A DNA stretch of 64,000 bases from Hwangdonia lutea (GTDB lineage Bacteria; Bacteroidota; Bacteroidia; Flavobacteriales; Flavobacteriaceae), in NCBI RefSeq assembly GCF_032814565.1, contig NZ_CP136521.1, positions 806,001-870,000 of the forward strand. The letters run 5' to 3'. This document shows, piece by piece, positions 8,084 through 15,242 of this stretch. The position numbers and the translations under genes are program-made. The stretch's first letter is position 1. Each line of letters begins with the position of its first letter. A model generated the notes under the pieces. The model had not been told where the DNA came from. It ran no database searches and saw nothing but the letters and a program-made list of their open reading frames with translations.

Positions 8084-8443
8084 ATGCAAAAGCTAACAAA
8101 CAAAGAAGAAGAAATTATGCATATTTTATGGAGGCTAAAAAAGGCTTTTGTAAAAGATGTGCTTGCTGAAATTACAGACGACAAACCGCATTACAACACG
8201 CTATCGACCATAATCAGGAACCTGGAAGAAAAGGGTTATGTGGCTTACAATGCCTACGGAAAAACGCACCAATATTACCCTATTGTGACCAAAGAGGATT
8301 ACAGAAAACGGTTTATGACGGCGGCCATAAACAACTATTTTAACAACTCGTACAAAAACGTAGTATCGTTTTTTGCCAAAGAGGAAAAGATAAGCGTGGA
8401 CGAGCTTAAGGAGATAATCGCTTTAATTGAAAAACAAAAATAG
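8084..8443 (+). CDS. blaI: BlaI/MecI/CopY-family transcriptional repressor
   Basis: 119 residues, normal size. It has an N-terminal winged helix (LTNKEEEIMHILWRLKKAFV, then HYNTLSTIIRNLEEKGYVAY) and a C-terminal dimerisation helix (DELKEIIALIEKQK). Such repressors are inactivated by a membrane M56 peptidase of the BlaR1/MecR1 type, and exactly such a gene follows after 2 bases. The 20-bp-periodic dyads at 7822-7870 are the likely operators. In Bacteroidota these pairs are common and usually not tied to beta-lactamase, so I assume no resistance function. No target gene is evident nearby besides the pair itself. Confidence 0.92.
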   Translation: MQKLTNKEEEIMHILWRLKKAFVKDVLAEITDDKPHYNTLSTIIRNLEEKGYVAYNAYGKTHQYYPIVTKEDYRKRFMTAAINNYFNNSYKNVVSFFAKEEKISVDELKEIIALIEKQK

Positions 8444-8445
8444 CC

Positions 8446-10572
8446 ATGGAATATTTACTTAAAGCCAGTGCCGTTATTGCCATTTTTTACCTGTGCTACA
8501 AACTGTTTTTACAGCGCGACACCTTTTTTGAAAGCAACCGTTGGTTTTTACTTTTGGGGTTGGTTACCGCTTTTGCGCTGCCCTATGTTGTGATCCCTAT
8601 TTATATTGAGTATACGCCTATGCCCATCCAGAATTTTGTAATTAACGATGCTTCTGTTTTGGCTGAAACACCCGAAACGCCTTTTAATATATGGCACCTT
8701 GCCTTTGTTATTTATACCATTGGCGTTGTTTTGTTTTCCGTTAGGTTTTTGATGCAATTGGGCTCCTTAGCTTTACTAATTGTGAAAAACAAAAAGCATA
8801 AGCAAAACGGATTTACATTTATTGAAACCCAAAAGGAAACGCCTCCTTTTTCGTTTTTTAGATGGATTGTTTTTAATCAAAATCAGTTTAAAGAAACGGA
8901 GTTGCAGCATATTATCGCCCATGAAAAAGTGCATGTAAAACAATACCATTCCATTGATATTTTAATATCGCAAATCGCCGCCATAATATTTTGGTTTAAC
9001 CCCATTACGTGGTTTTACAAAAAGGATTTACAGCAAAACCTGGAGTTTATTGCCGATTATAAAGCGCAAAAACAATCGGGCTGTAAAAAGAGCTACCAGC
9101 ATTTATTATTAAAAACAAGTGTGCCCAATCAGCACATGGCCATCACCAATAATTTTTATAATTCATTAATCAAAAAACGAATCGTTATGTTACACAAATC
9201 AAAATCGAAAAAAATCAATCTTTTAAAATACACTTTGGTTTTGCCTTTTCTCGCCCTGTTTTTAATGGGGTTTAATACGGAGAAGGTTTATGTTGAAAAG
9301 GTTTTGGACAATGATAGTTCAAATAAAACTACAAACAAAGTAGTACAGCAAGAAATCAGAAAAGAGAATGATAAAATAAAAATAATTTTTAGAAAAAATC
9401 TGTCGGATAAAGATTTAAACAAGATTAAAAAAAAGCTACAGAATATGGGTGTTGTTTTTACATATTCAGAATTAAAACGAAATGCAAAAGGAGAAATTAC
9501 AAAAATTATAACGAAATTTGAAACTGAAGGTGGTAGTTGTATTTATAATAGCGATCAGTCACCAATCGAACCTTTTTATTATTTTAAACACGAAGAAACT
9601 TGTGGAGTTGGAGGTATTGAACACATAAAAACAGTTAATGATGAATTTGATTTTAACAACTCCAAAACCTTGGATTTTGGCAGTAGCAAAAACTCACATA
9701 ATTCTAAAACGAAACTCAAGCGAACTACTGCAAAACAAAAACCTAACACTCAAAAAATCAAATCTTTTAGCGTAACCATTACCAAAAATTTCACCGATAA
9801 AGATTTTGAAAATGCCATTAAAAAAGGAAAAGAAAAGGGTGTGTCTTTAAAATTCAGTAAAATAAAGCGAAACTCAAAAAATGAAATCATCGGTATTTTT
9901 GCTGAATTTAAAACCGAAAATGGCTCTGGCAATTATAGCTTAAATGGCGACAAACCCATTAAGTCTTTTACTTACAAGCAAAATAGCGAAGGGTTTGGTT
10001 TTGGCACTGAAATAAAAACCAAATATGTTATCTCTAAATCAGGTAAAGTGATAGACACTTTACATTCTAAAAACAAAAACGGTTATGTGTTTATAACTTC
10101 TGATTCTATACATTTTTATGAAAACCAAAAAGCACTTATAGCTGACAGCATTCATTTTAATAAAAATGATGGCAAAAAAGGTAAATATGCTATTGTTGAA
10201 AGCCATAGTAATGTTGAAGTTATTTCTGATGAAGACCATGATGAAAATGTTGAAGTTATTGTTGAAAGCGACGGCAGCAATGAAGCTGAAGATGTTATTA
10301 TTTTAAAAAGTGGAAAACCTCTAGGCAAATCATATAAAATCAAAACTATTGGCAAAAGTAATGGCAATGATAAAATCCATATTTCTACAGACAGTGATAA
10401 AGAACCATTGTATATTTTAGACGGTAAAAAAATTAAAAAAAATAAATTGGACGCCATTAATCCAAACGATATTGAAAGCGTAACGGTACTTAAAGGCGAA
10501 TCGGCTATTGATAAATACGGAAAAAAAGCAAAAGATGGCGTGGTTGAAATTACTTCCAAAAAGAAAAACTAA
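8446..10572 (+). CDS. M56 (BlaR1-like) membrane metallopeptidase with duplicated domain and TonB-plug-like tail
   Basis: 708 residues. The N-terminal part has about four membrane segments (residues 1-20, 35-55, 85-115 and a last one near 265-280) and the zinc motif HEKVH at 159-163, the gluzincin site of M56 peptidases, with NLEFIADYKA downstream. The extracytoplasmic part holds two similar units of about 85 residues (near 300-385 and 440-525), sharing the patterns LSDKDLNKI/FTDKDFENAI and LKRNAKGEI/IKRNSKNEI. The last 55 residues (PLYILDGKKI, DIESVTVLKGESAIDKYG, DGVVEITSKK) look like the plug domain of TonB-dependent receptors. It probably senses an envelope signal and cleaves BlaI. Confidence 0.85.
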   Translation: MEYLLKASAVIAIFYLCYKLFLQRDTFFESNRWFLLLGLVTAFALPYVVIPIYIEYTPMPIQNFVINDASVLAETPETPFNIWHLAFVIYTIGVVLFSVRFLMQLGSLALLIVKNKKHKQNGFTFIETQKETPPFSFFRWIVFNQNQFKETELQHIIAHEKVHVKQYHSIDILISQIAAIIFWFNPITWFYKKDLQQNLEFIADYKAQKQSGCKKSYQHLLLKTSVPNQHMAITNNFYNSLIKKRIVMLHKSKSKKINLLKYTLVLPFLALFLMGFNTEKVYVEKVLDNDSSNKTTNKVVQQEIRKENDKIKIIFRKNLSDKDLNKIKKKLQNMGVVFTYSELKRNAKGEITKIITKFETEGGSCIYNSDQSPIEPFYYFKHEETCGVGGIEHIKTVNDEFDFNNSKTLDFGSSKNSHNSKTKLKRTTAKQKPNTQKIKSFSVTITKNFTDKDFENAIKKGKEKGVSLKFSKIKRNSKNEIIGIFAEFKTENGSGNYSLNGDKPIKSFTYKQNSEGFGFGTEIKTKYVISKSGKVIDTLHSKNKNGYVFITSDSIHFYENQKALIADSIHFNKNDGKKGKYAIVESHSNVEVISDEDHDENVEVIVESDGSNEAEDVIILKSGKPLGKSYKIKTIGKSNGNDKIHISTDSDKEPLYILDGKKIKKNKLDAINPNDIESVTVLKGESAIDKYGKKAKDGVVEITSKKKN

Positions 10573-10593
10573 ATACATCTAAATTCAGCACTT

Positions 10594-10623
10594 AAAGACA
10601 CTCCAAAATGGGTGTCTTTTTTT
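10594..10623 (+). terminator. Terminator of the blaI-M56 operon
   Basis: AAAGACAC(t)CC loop GG GTGTCTTT followed by TTTTT, about 20 bases after the M56 stop. Confidence 0.75.
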
Positions 10624-11178
10624 ATGCATTAAATTCAACAAAAAAGATGAAATCGTTAATTTTCTTTAATTTTTTAACGAAAGCCCCCTTGGTTTTTTAT
10701 AATCATTCAAAAAAACGCCTACAATTATTACGAATTAAAATAATTATAACCATTTATAGTTTCAATTTACAACTTCATTAAAGACAGTCACATAAATACT
10801 AAAATTAAAATCATCTTTTCAATTACAAATCTACATTCAACTTCGCAGATTTACATAAAAACATTTGGTGGATATATTCCAAAACATATATCTTAAAAAA
10901 ACATTGATATAACAATACCATTTCTGATTTAAAATGACTTGAATAAAAAGCAGTTATTTTTTTATTAGGCGATAAAGAAAATGAAAGCATAGCCCAAGCT
11001 ACGGTTCCTTTTTATTTTGAAGCATCAGAAAAAAAAGAGCAATTTTTAACAAATTATTTTGAGTTGGAAATGGTATCAACATTTACTAACCTTTAAAACC
11101 CTAAAATTATGATGACTCTTGCAAAAATTATGATTGATATTATTTTAGTTATAATCTCAATTATATAACACCAAAAAA
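10624..11178 (+). other. Gene-poor AT-rich stretch with possible gene remnants
   Basis: No complete gene was found. Bases 10947-11096 are open on the plus strand for 49 codons without a start codon (it contains ESIAQATVPFYF and ends TFTNL), and in the same frame, after that stop, an ATG at 11109 opens a 19-codon hydrophobic peptide (MMTLAKIMIDIILVIISII, stop at 11168). These may be pieces of a decayed gene or chance. Nothing else could be supported. Confidence 0.3.
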
Positions 11179-11208
11179 AGTAAAACTTAGTCTAGAATAA
11201 GTTTTACT
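11179..11208 (+). terminator. Hairpin with 11-bp stem, terminator-like
   Basis: AGTAAAACTTA and TAAGTTTTACT around an 8-base loop, followed by ATTTTTACCTTTTTTT. It could end a short upstream transcript. It also stands directly before the 50-aa gene, so a regulatory role is possible. Confidence 0.45.
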
Positions 11209-11240
11209 ATTTTTACCTTTTTTAAAGAAGGGTTTTAAAA

Positions 11241-11393
11241 ATGAAAAAGCAAGTATTCAAATTTTTAGCAAAGGTTAACAAACTAGTCTTACCAAGTTAT
11301 TCTAAACGGCAACTGGATTTGGCAAAAGCCACAAAACTACAAATGGCTATTATTGGTTGGCGCGTTTACGTTACAAAAAATGCTTTGGATTGA
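11241..11393 (+). CDS. Conserved 50-residue basic protein of Flavobacteriaceae
   Basis: An ATG at 11241 opens 50 codons to TGA at 11391. The protein begins MKKQVFKFLAKVNKLVLPSY and contains QLDLAKATKLQMAIIGW and a VTKNALD end. From memory, close relatives of about 50 residues occur widely in Flavobacteriaceae and are often labelled SsrA-binding protein in databases. SmpB is about 150 residues and this sequence lacks its features, so I do not accept that label. The basic N-terminal helix and hydrophobic AIIGW segment suggest a membrane- or RNA-associated peptide. Function unknown; being a gene is likely because of the conserved pattern. Confidence 0.75.
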   Translation: MKKQVFKFLAKVNKLVLPSYSKRQLDLAKATKLQMAIIGWRVYVTKNALD

Positions 11394-11401
11394 TTTTCTT
11401 T

Positions 11402-12604
11402 TTATGGCGCCGTTGCTTTATACAGGGTTGCGGTAGATTGCGAAACGATGCTATACTCGCAATTGGCCTCTAAAAACACCGATTCGCCTTTGCCGATATG
11501 CAACGTTTTTCCGTTTGAAGTAATTTTAGCTTCACCTTCAATAACAATTAAAATTTGTGCTGTTTTTGATTTCGATTGATAGGTTTCCGATGGTTTTAAA
11601 TCTATTTTACTCAATTCAAAATCGGGTGCCGGTGTTTTATAAATGCGCTCAATATTATCGTCTTGCAAAGTACCCTGCATCACATTTGGTATGGTTTCCT
11701 CAAAAGCCACATGCTTTAACAACTCGGGAACGTCAACGTGTTTTGGCGTTAAACCACCGCGTAACACATTATCGGAGTTAGCCATGAGCTCCATATTTTG
11801 TCCTTCGAGATAGGCATGCGGAATTCCGGCATCTTGAAAAACAGCTTCACCTATATTGGTTTTAACAATATTGAAAAAGTAGATGGAATAAATGCCTTTG
11901 TCCAAAACATCTGTATCTGCTGCAGTATCCACAGCTTTGGCCGCCCAATAATCGGGTGTGGATTTATCTAACTTTCCTTGTGAATACAATGGCATAATCC
12001 GATTTACCAAGGGTTTTAAAATGCGGTTGCTGTCGTCGTCGGACTGATCCATCACTGTTTTGTACAAACCAAAATAGCCCGCTTCTTCAAAAACAGGTAA
12101 TAAATCGACAAATTCTGGGGTGGTTTTTAACCGTTCAATCAATTCATTTTTTGGCAAAAAACCGTGTAGCAACCAAAACTCACTAAGCGCCACCATAATT
12201 TCTGGCTTATGGTTGTCGTCTTTATAATTTCTATGAGGCGCTGTTAACGGGATGCCTAATTCATTTTCGCGCTTAAACCCTTTTTCTGCCTCTATTTTGG
12301 TGGGGTGCACTTGAATGGACAGCATATCCTTTACATCCAACACCTTAAAAAGAAAAGGTAACCGTCCGAAGTTTTCAGCAATTTCCGCTCCTAAACTTTC
12401 AATGCGATTGGATGCTATGTGGCTATCTAAATTTTGATATCCGTTAGCAGTTGTTATTACAGAAGGCGCATTGGCATGAGCGCCCAACCAATATTCGGCA
12501 CATTTTTCGGTACTGCTTTCTATTCCTAATAATTGTGGAATATAGTGAGTTCCGCCCCAAGCGTAATGTTGTATTTTTCCTTTTAGCGCAAATAATTTCG
12601 ACAT
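11402..12604 (-). CDS. manA: Mannose-6-phosphate isomerase, class I
   Basis: 400 residues. It interconverts mannose 6-phosphate and fructose 6-phosphate in the cytoplasm, linking glycolysis to GDP-mannose synthesis. Landmarks: N-terminal KGKIQHYAWGGTHYIPQLL, the metal-site motif SIQVHPTKIEAEKGF, the second zinc region DDNHKPEIMVAL with GFLP, and AYLEGQNMELMANSDNVLRGGLTPKHVDVPEL, which is the PMI signature of type I enzymes. A cupin-like C-terminal domain ends in NCEYSIVSQS. It is a single gene, convergent with the 50-residue gene, with 8 bases between the stops. Confidence 0.95.
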   Translation of the reverse strand: MSKLFALKGKIQHYAWGGTHYIPQLLGIESSTEKCAEYWLGAHANAPSVITTANGYQNLDSHIASNRIESLGAEIAENFGRLPFLFKVLDVKDMLSIQVHPTKIEAEKGFKRENELGIPLTAPHRNYKDDNHKPEIMVALSEFWLLHGFLPKNELIERLKTTPEFVDLLPVFEEAGYFGLYKTVMDQSDDDSNRILKPLVNRIMPLYSQGKLDKSTPDYWAAKAVDTAADTDVLDKGIYSIYFFNIVKTNIGEAVFQDAGIPHAYLEGQNMELMANSDNVLRGGLTPKHVDVPELLKHVAFEETIPNVMQGTLQDDNIERIYKTPAPDFELSKIDLKPSETYQSKSKTAQILIVIEGEAKITSNGKTLHIGKGESVFLEANCEYSIVSQSTATLYKATAP

Positions 12605-12936
12605 CCTTATTTAGTAAATGATTAATAACACACAAATTTAAACTAAACGGCGCAAAAGGGGAAATAAAATGTATTGTAAAGCACAAGAGGCTACCTGAAA
12701 ATCCAATTCTTTGCAGTATTTAGCTTGTTGAAGTTTTTTAACTTATTTGATAATCAATATCGGTTTCGATAAGTTCAACCTGATAAATTAAATTCTAAAC
12801 ACTTTCAAGACAGCTTCTTAAAATATTTTGTAACCGAAGCGGCATAATACAAACTTTTTAAAAAGCAGTATTCATGTAATTATCAAATTTCACAAACAGG
12901 ATTCGCTTCGCGCATCCTTCACAGCTCCGCTTTGAA
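12605..12936. other. Intergenic gap between manA and tRNA-Arg
   Basis: No gene was seen. It contains an imperfect hairpin near 12748-12778 (ACTTAT ... ATAAGT) and, at 12901-12938, a 38-base block similar to the 3' flank of the other tRNA-Arg gene (40202-40239). The rest is AT-rich and featureless to the eye. Confidence 0.5.
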
Positions 12937-12938
12937 AA
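12901..12938 (-). repeat. Conserved block 3' of tRNA-Arg(ACG), partner of 40202-40239
   Basis: Aligned without gaps to 40202-40239, most positions match, including TCGCT, CGCAT, AGCTC and TTTGAAAA. Both blocks lie just past the terminator hairpin of a tRNA-Arg gene, in the same orientation to the tRNA. Confidence 0.55.
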
Positions 12939-12996
12939 TGAAAAAAGCAAAAAGAAAATTTTGAGTAAACTCAATTTTCTTTTTGCTTTTTTCATT
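12937..12996 (-). terminator. Long hairpin terminator of tRNA-Arg(ACG)
   Basis: An AATGAAAAAAGCAAAAAG arm and its complement form a stem of about 28 bp with one 2-base bulge and a tiny loop near TTTA. It lies 6 bases past the tRNA 3' end. On the minus strand the outer arm is U-rich (CUUUUUUCAUU), fitting termination. Confidence 0.65.
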
Positions 12997-13002
12997 TATT
13001 CG

Positions 13003-13076
13003 TGACCATGGCAGGATTCAAACCTGCAACCTCTTGAGCCGTAATCAAGTGCGCTATTCAGTTGCGCCACATGGCC
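13003..13076 (-). tRNA. tRNA-Arg (anticodon ACG)
   Basis: 74 bases. Acceptor arms GGCCATG/CATGGTC with discriminator A, D arm GCGCaactgaatAGCGC, anticodon stem CTTGA/TCAAG around loop TTACGGC (anticodon ACG) and T arm GCAGGTTTGAATCCTGC. No CCA is encoded. ACG is normally deaminated to ICG by TadA and reads CGU, CGC and CGA. Confidence 0.95.
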
Positions 13077-13089
13077 TTTTTTGTGGATG

Positions 13090-13097
13090 CAAATATA
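13090..13097 (-). promoter_or_regulatory. -7 box for tRNA-Arg(ACG)
   Basis: TATATTTG on the minus strand, 13 bases before the mature tRNA 5' end; a perfect TAnnTTTG match. Confidence 0.55.
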
Positions 13098-13147
13098 CAT
13101 TTTTTATTAAAACCCCACCAAACTTTTATTTCAAATTTCAAAATGGT

Positions 13148-13155
13148 TATTTTTG
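13148..13155 (+). promoter_or_regulatory. -7 box for the Crp/Fnr gene, leaderless geometry
   Basis: TATTTTTG ends 3 bases before the ATG at 13159. With a normal distance from -7 box to start point, transcription would begin at or within a few bases of the ATG. Confidence 0.4.
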
Positions 13156-13158
13156 AGC

Positions 13159-13788
13159 ATGTCTAAAGAATTACTACAACAAAACTTCAACCACCTTTTA
13201 GATGATGATCTCATTAATGAAATCTATCAATCGGGTGTTTTTAAAACCTTTAAAAAGCAGGATATTGTTATCGATATCGATCAAACCTTAAAGCACATTC
13301 CGCTATTATTAAGCGGCAGTATCAAAATACTTCGGGAAGATAACGACGGGAACGATTTGCTCATTTACTTTTTAGAAACTGGAGAAACCTGTACCATGTC
13401 GCTTACCTGTTGCATGGGCAGCTCAAAAAGTAAGGTGAGAGCAGTGGCCGAAAAAGATTCAAATTTAGTCATGATACCGGTGGCATTAATGCAAAAGTGG
13501 TTTCATAACAACGAAAGTTGGCGGAATTTTATTTTAGAAAGCTACCAATCTCGTTTTAGTGAAATGCTTGAAACCATTGACGACCTTGCCTTTATGAAAA
13601 TGAACGAGCGTTTGTACAAGTATTTAATCCATAAAACAAAGTTGAATAGCTCAAAAACCATTATTGTAAAACATTTAGATATTGCTGAAGATTTACATAC
13701 GTCTCGTGTGGTTATTTCGCGTTTGTTAAAACAATTGGAGAACGAAAACAAAATAAAATTGAGCCGAAATAAAATTGAAGTTTTATAA
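13159..13788 (+). CDS. Crp/Fnr-family transcriptional regulator with cysteine cluster
   Basis: 209 residues from the ATG at 13159 (MSKELLQQNF). A TTG two codons upstream overlaps the promoter box, so I reject it. Residues about 15-125 form a cyclic-nucleotide-binding fold (HIPLLLSGSIKILREDNDGNDLLIYFLETGETC). A C-terminal winged helix at about 150-209 has the recognition helix HTSRVVISRLLKQLENE. In the sensor domain, CTMSLTCCMG puts three cysteines within eight residues near residues 77-84, where cAMP-binding relatives have other residues. That suggests a thiol, metal or sulfur-responsive signal rather than cAMP. The target genes are not evident; neighbours are a divergent tRNA-Arg and mnmD. 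Confidence 0.88.
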   Translation: MSKELLQQNFNHLLDDDLINEIYQSGVFKTFKKQDIVIDIDQTLKHIPLLLSGSIKILREDNDGNDLLIYFLETGETCTMSLTCCMGSSKSKVRAVAEKDSNLVMIPVALMQKWFHNNESWRNFILESYQSRFSEMLETIDDLAFMKMNERLYKYLIHKTKLNSSKTIIVKHLDIAEDLHTSRVVISRLLKQLENENKIKLSRNKIEVL

Positions 13789-13912
13789 CACTACAACTCC
13801 CCGAAATCGAGCTTAAATTTTAAAGTGCGCCATTGGGTTTAACACGCTATTGGTTTGAGTTTGCCGATTGTTTGGTTGCCCTCTGAATCTTTCTTTTTGG
13901 AGGCGCTGAATG

Positions 13913-14644
13913 TTAGGCTTTTTTGCAAGCGCGTAACATTTCACGTTTTCCCGGAGGCCCTGGCAATCGCTGAACTTTAAAACCTACAGCCTCCATAGCA
14001 CGCCTAACACTCCCTTTAGCGGAATAGGTTACTAAAACCCCGTTAACCTTAAGAGCATCATACATGTTTTGGAAAATGCTTTCAGTCCATAATTCCGGTT
14101 GAACACGGGCTCCAAAAGCATCAAAGTAAATAATATTGTAATGCGACTTTTCTTTAATTTCTGAAAAAAATCGCTTTTGCTTTTTTAATGAAAAATGCCT
14201 TGTGATTTTATGCAATGCTTCCCAAGAAACTTCGTGCAACTCTTTAAAAATCGCGCTTTTGTCTTCAGCTTTTAGTTCTATGGGATAGTTTAACTGATTG
14301 ATTTCATCCATTAAAACAGGATAAGCCTCAACACCAGAATAAACCATATTAGTCTTTAACTTTTCAGCTTCCAATAACGTAATAAAAGCGTTTAAACCCG
14401 TGCCGAAACCAATTTCTAATATCGAAATATTATTGGACTTTTCCGACTCCCCCACAACAATATCATCCTTTGTTTTTTGAGATGCTTCGCTTTGCTTTAA
14501 TTCAACAAAATAATGCAACCCGTGTTTTACAAACACATGATAAGCCTCTTGTATGGCACCGTGCTTGGAGTGGTATTGCTCGTCCCATTCCGGTAAATGA
14601 ATGGTTGTTGAGCCATCGGCCGTTTTTACAATTTTACGCTGCAA
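13913..14644 (-). CDS. mnmD: tRNA 5-methylaminomethyl-2-thiouridine methyltransferase MnmD
   Basis: 243 residues. It carries out the last step of mnm5s2U34 synthesis at the wobble base of tRNAs such as Lys, Glu and Gln. It matches the N-terminal (methyltransferase) domain of E. coli MnmC and lacks the oxidase domain, so it is the stand-alone form. Landmarks: DEQYHSKHGAIQEAYHVFV at the N-terminus, the SAM motif LEIGFGTGLNAF, IIYFDAFGARVQPELW and the C-terminal YSAKGSVRRAMEAVGF and PGPPGKREML. One base separates it from the upstream DUF4920 lipoprotein gene, so they are probably co-transcribed. Confidence 0.92.
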   Translation of the reverse strand: MQRKIVKTADGSTTIHLPEWDEQYHSKHGAIQEAYHVFVKHGLHYFVELKQSEASQKTKDDIVVGESEKSNNISILEIGFGTGLNAFITLLEAEKLKTNMVYSGVEAYPVLMDEINQLNYPIELKAEDKSAIFKELHEVSWEALHKITRHFSLKKQKRFFSEIKEKSHYNIIYFDAFGARVQPELWTESIFQNMYDALKVNGVLVTYSAKGSVRRAMEAVGFKVQRLPGPPGKREMLRACKKA

Positions 14645-14645
14645 A

Positions 14646-15149
14646 CTATTGTTTTAATAATACGCCGTCGGCTTCAAAAGAATATGTTTTTTTAGGCTCC
14701 GTAATGCTCGCTATTTCTTCGGCAGACTTCCCTTCATCTTCGGCATAGTGGCGCTGCTCATCAACCGAAACCTCAGTCACATAAGCTATACCATTAATAA
14801 TCACTTCCTTTCCCGCAATATCCTTAGGCATAAAAATGGCATAATCCTTAAATTTTACCATCACTTCTTCGTTATCGCCCAAATCCAAAGTCATCCAACA
14901 ACCTTTAGATTGGCACACTTTGTTAACGGTTGCAGTCATTTTAGAGTTAATGCTGTCGCCAACGCTCATGGTTTTATAATGCGACGCCATAGATGCCGCG
15001 GCAACCGCATCATCAGCAATTATAGTGTTTCCAAAAGATGCATAGTCCACTTTTTCAGTTTCAATTTGCTTTTCTTGTGGATTCTCTACTTTGTTTTTAC
15101 AAGAATTTAACACAAACAGACAGATAATTGTTAAAGTTATTGGTTTCAT
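14646..15149 (-). CDS. DUF4920 lipoprotein
   Basis: 167 residues. A signal peptide with a lipobox-like end (LFVLNSCKNK) makes residue 16 the likely lipidated cysteine. The rest matches the DUF4920 family: YASFGNTIIADDAVAAASM, TATVNKVCQSKGCWMTLDLG, VMVKFKDYAIFMPKDIAGKEVIINGIAY and a C-terminal HYAEDEGKSAEEI. The conserved CQSKGCW motif has two cysteines that could form a disulfide or bind metal. Function unknown. It probably sits in the periplasmic face of a membrane. First gene of an operon with mnmD. Confidence 0.85.
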   Translation of the reverse strand: MKPITLTIICLFVLNSCKNKVENPQEKQIETEKVDYASFGNTIIADDAVAAASMASHYKTMSVGDSINSKMTATVNKVCQSKGCWMTLDLGDNEEVMVKFKDYAIFMPKDIAGKEVIINGIAYVTEVSVDEQRHYAEDEGKSAEEIASITEPKKTYSFEADGVLLKQ

Positions 15150-15182
15150 TATATATAATTTTCAATTTTAAACGATTTGTTG

Positions 15183-15190
15183 CAAATATA
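15183..15190 (-). promoter_or_regulatory. -7 box for DUF4920-mnmD
   Basis: TATATTTG on the minus strand, about 33 bases before the DUF4920 ATG. It is 24 bases from the opposed ilvE box, so the two promoters overlap. Confidence 0.5.
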
Positions 15191-15213
15191 TCATTTTTAA
15201 TTGCGTTTTTCCT

Positions 15214-15221
15214 TAAATTTG
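15214..15221 (+). promoter_or_regulatory. -7 box for ilvE
   Basis: TAAATTTG, perfect TAnnTTTG, 21 bases before the ilvE ATG. Confidence 0.5.
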
Positions 15222-15242
15222 CAGCCTAAAACAACGTAAATT

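Noticed and set aside
13003-13076. tRNA-Arg as an integration site for a mobile element
   Set aside because: No integrase and no partial tRNA copy were found on either side.
15150-15242. Riboswitch or attenuator before ilvE
   Set aside because: Only 93 bases with two overlapping opposed promoters; no leader peptide rich in Leu, Ile or Val.
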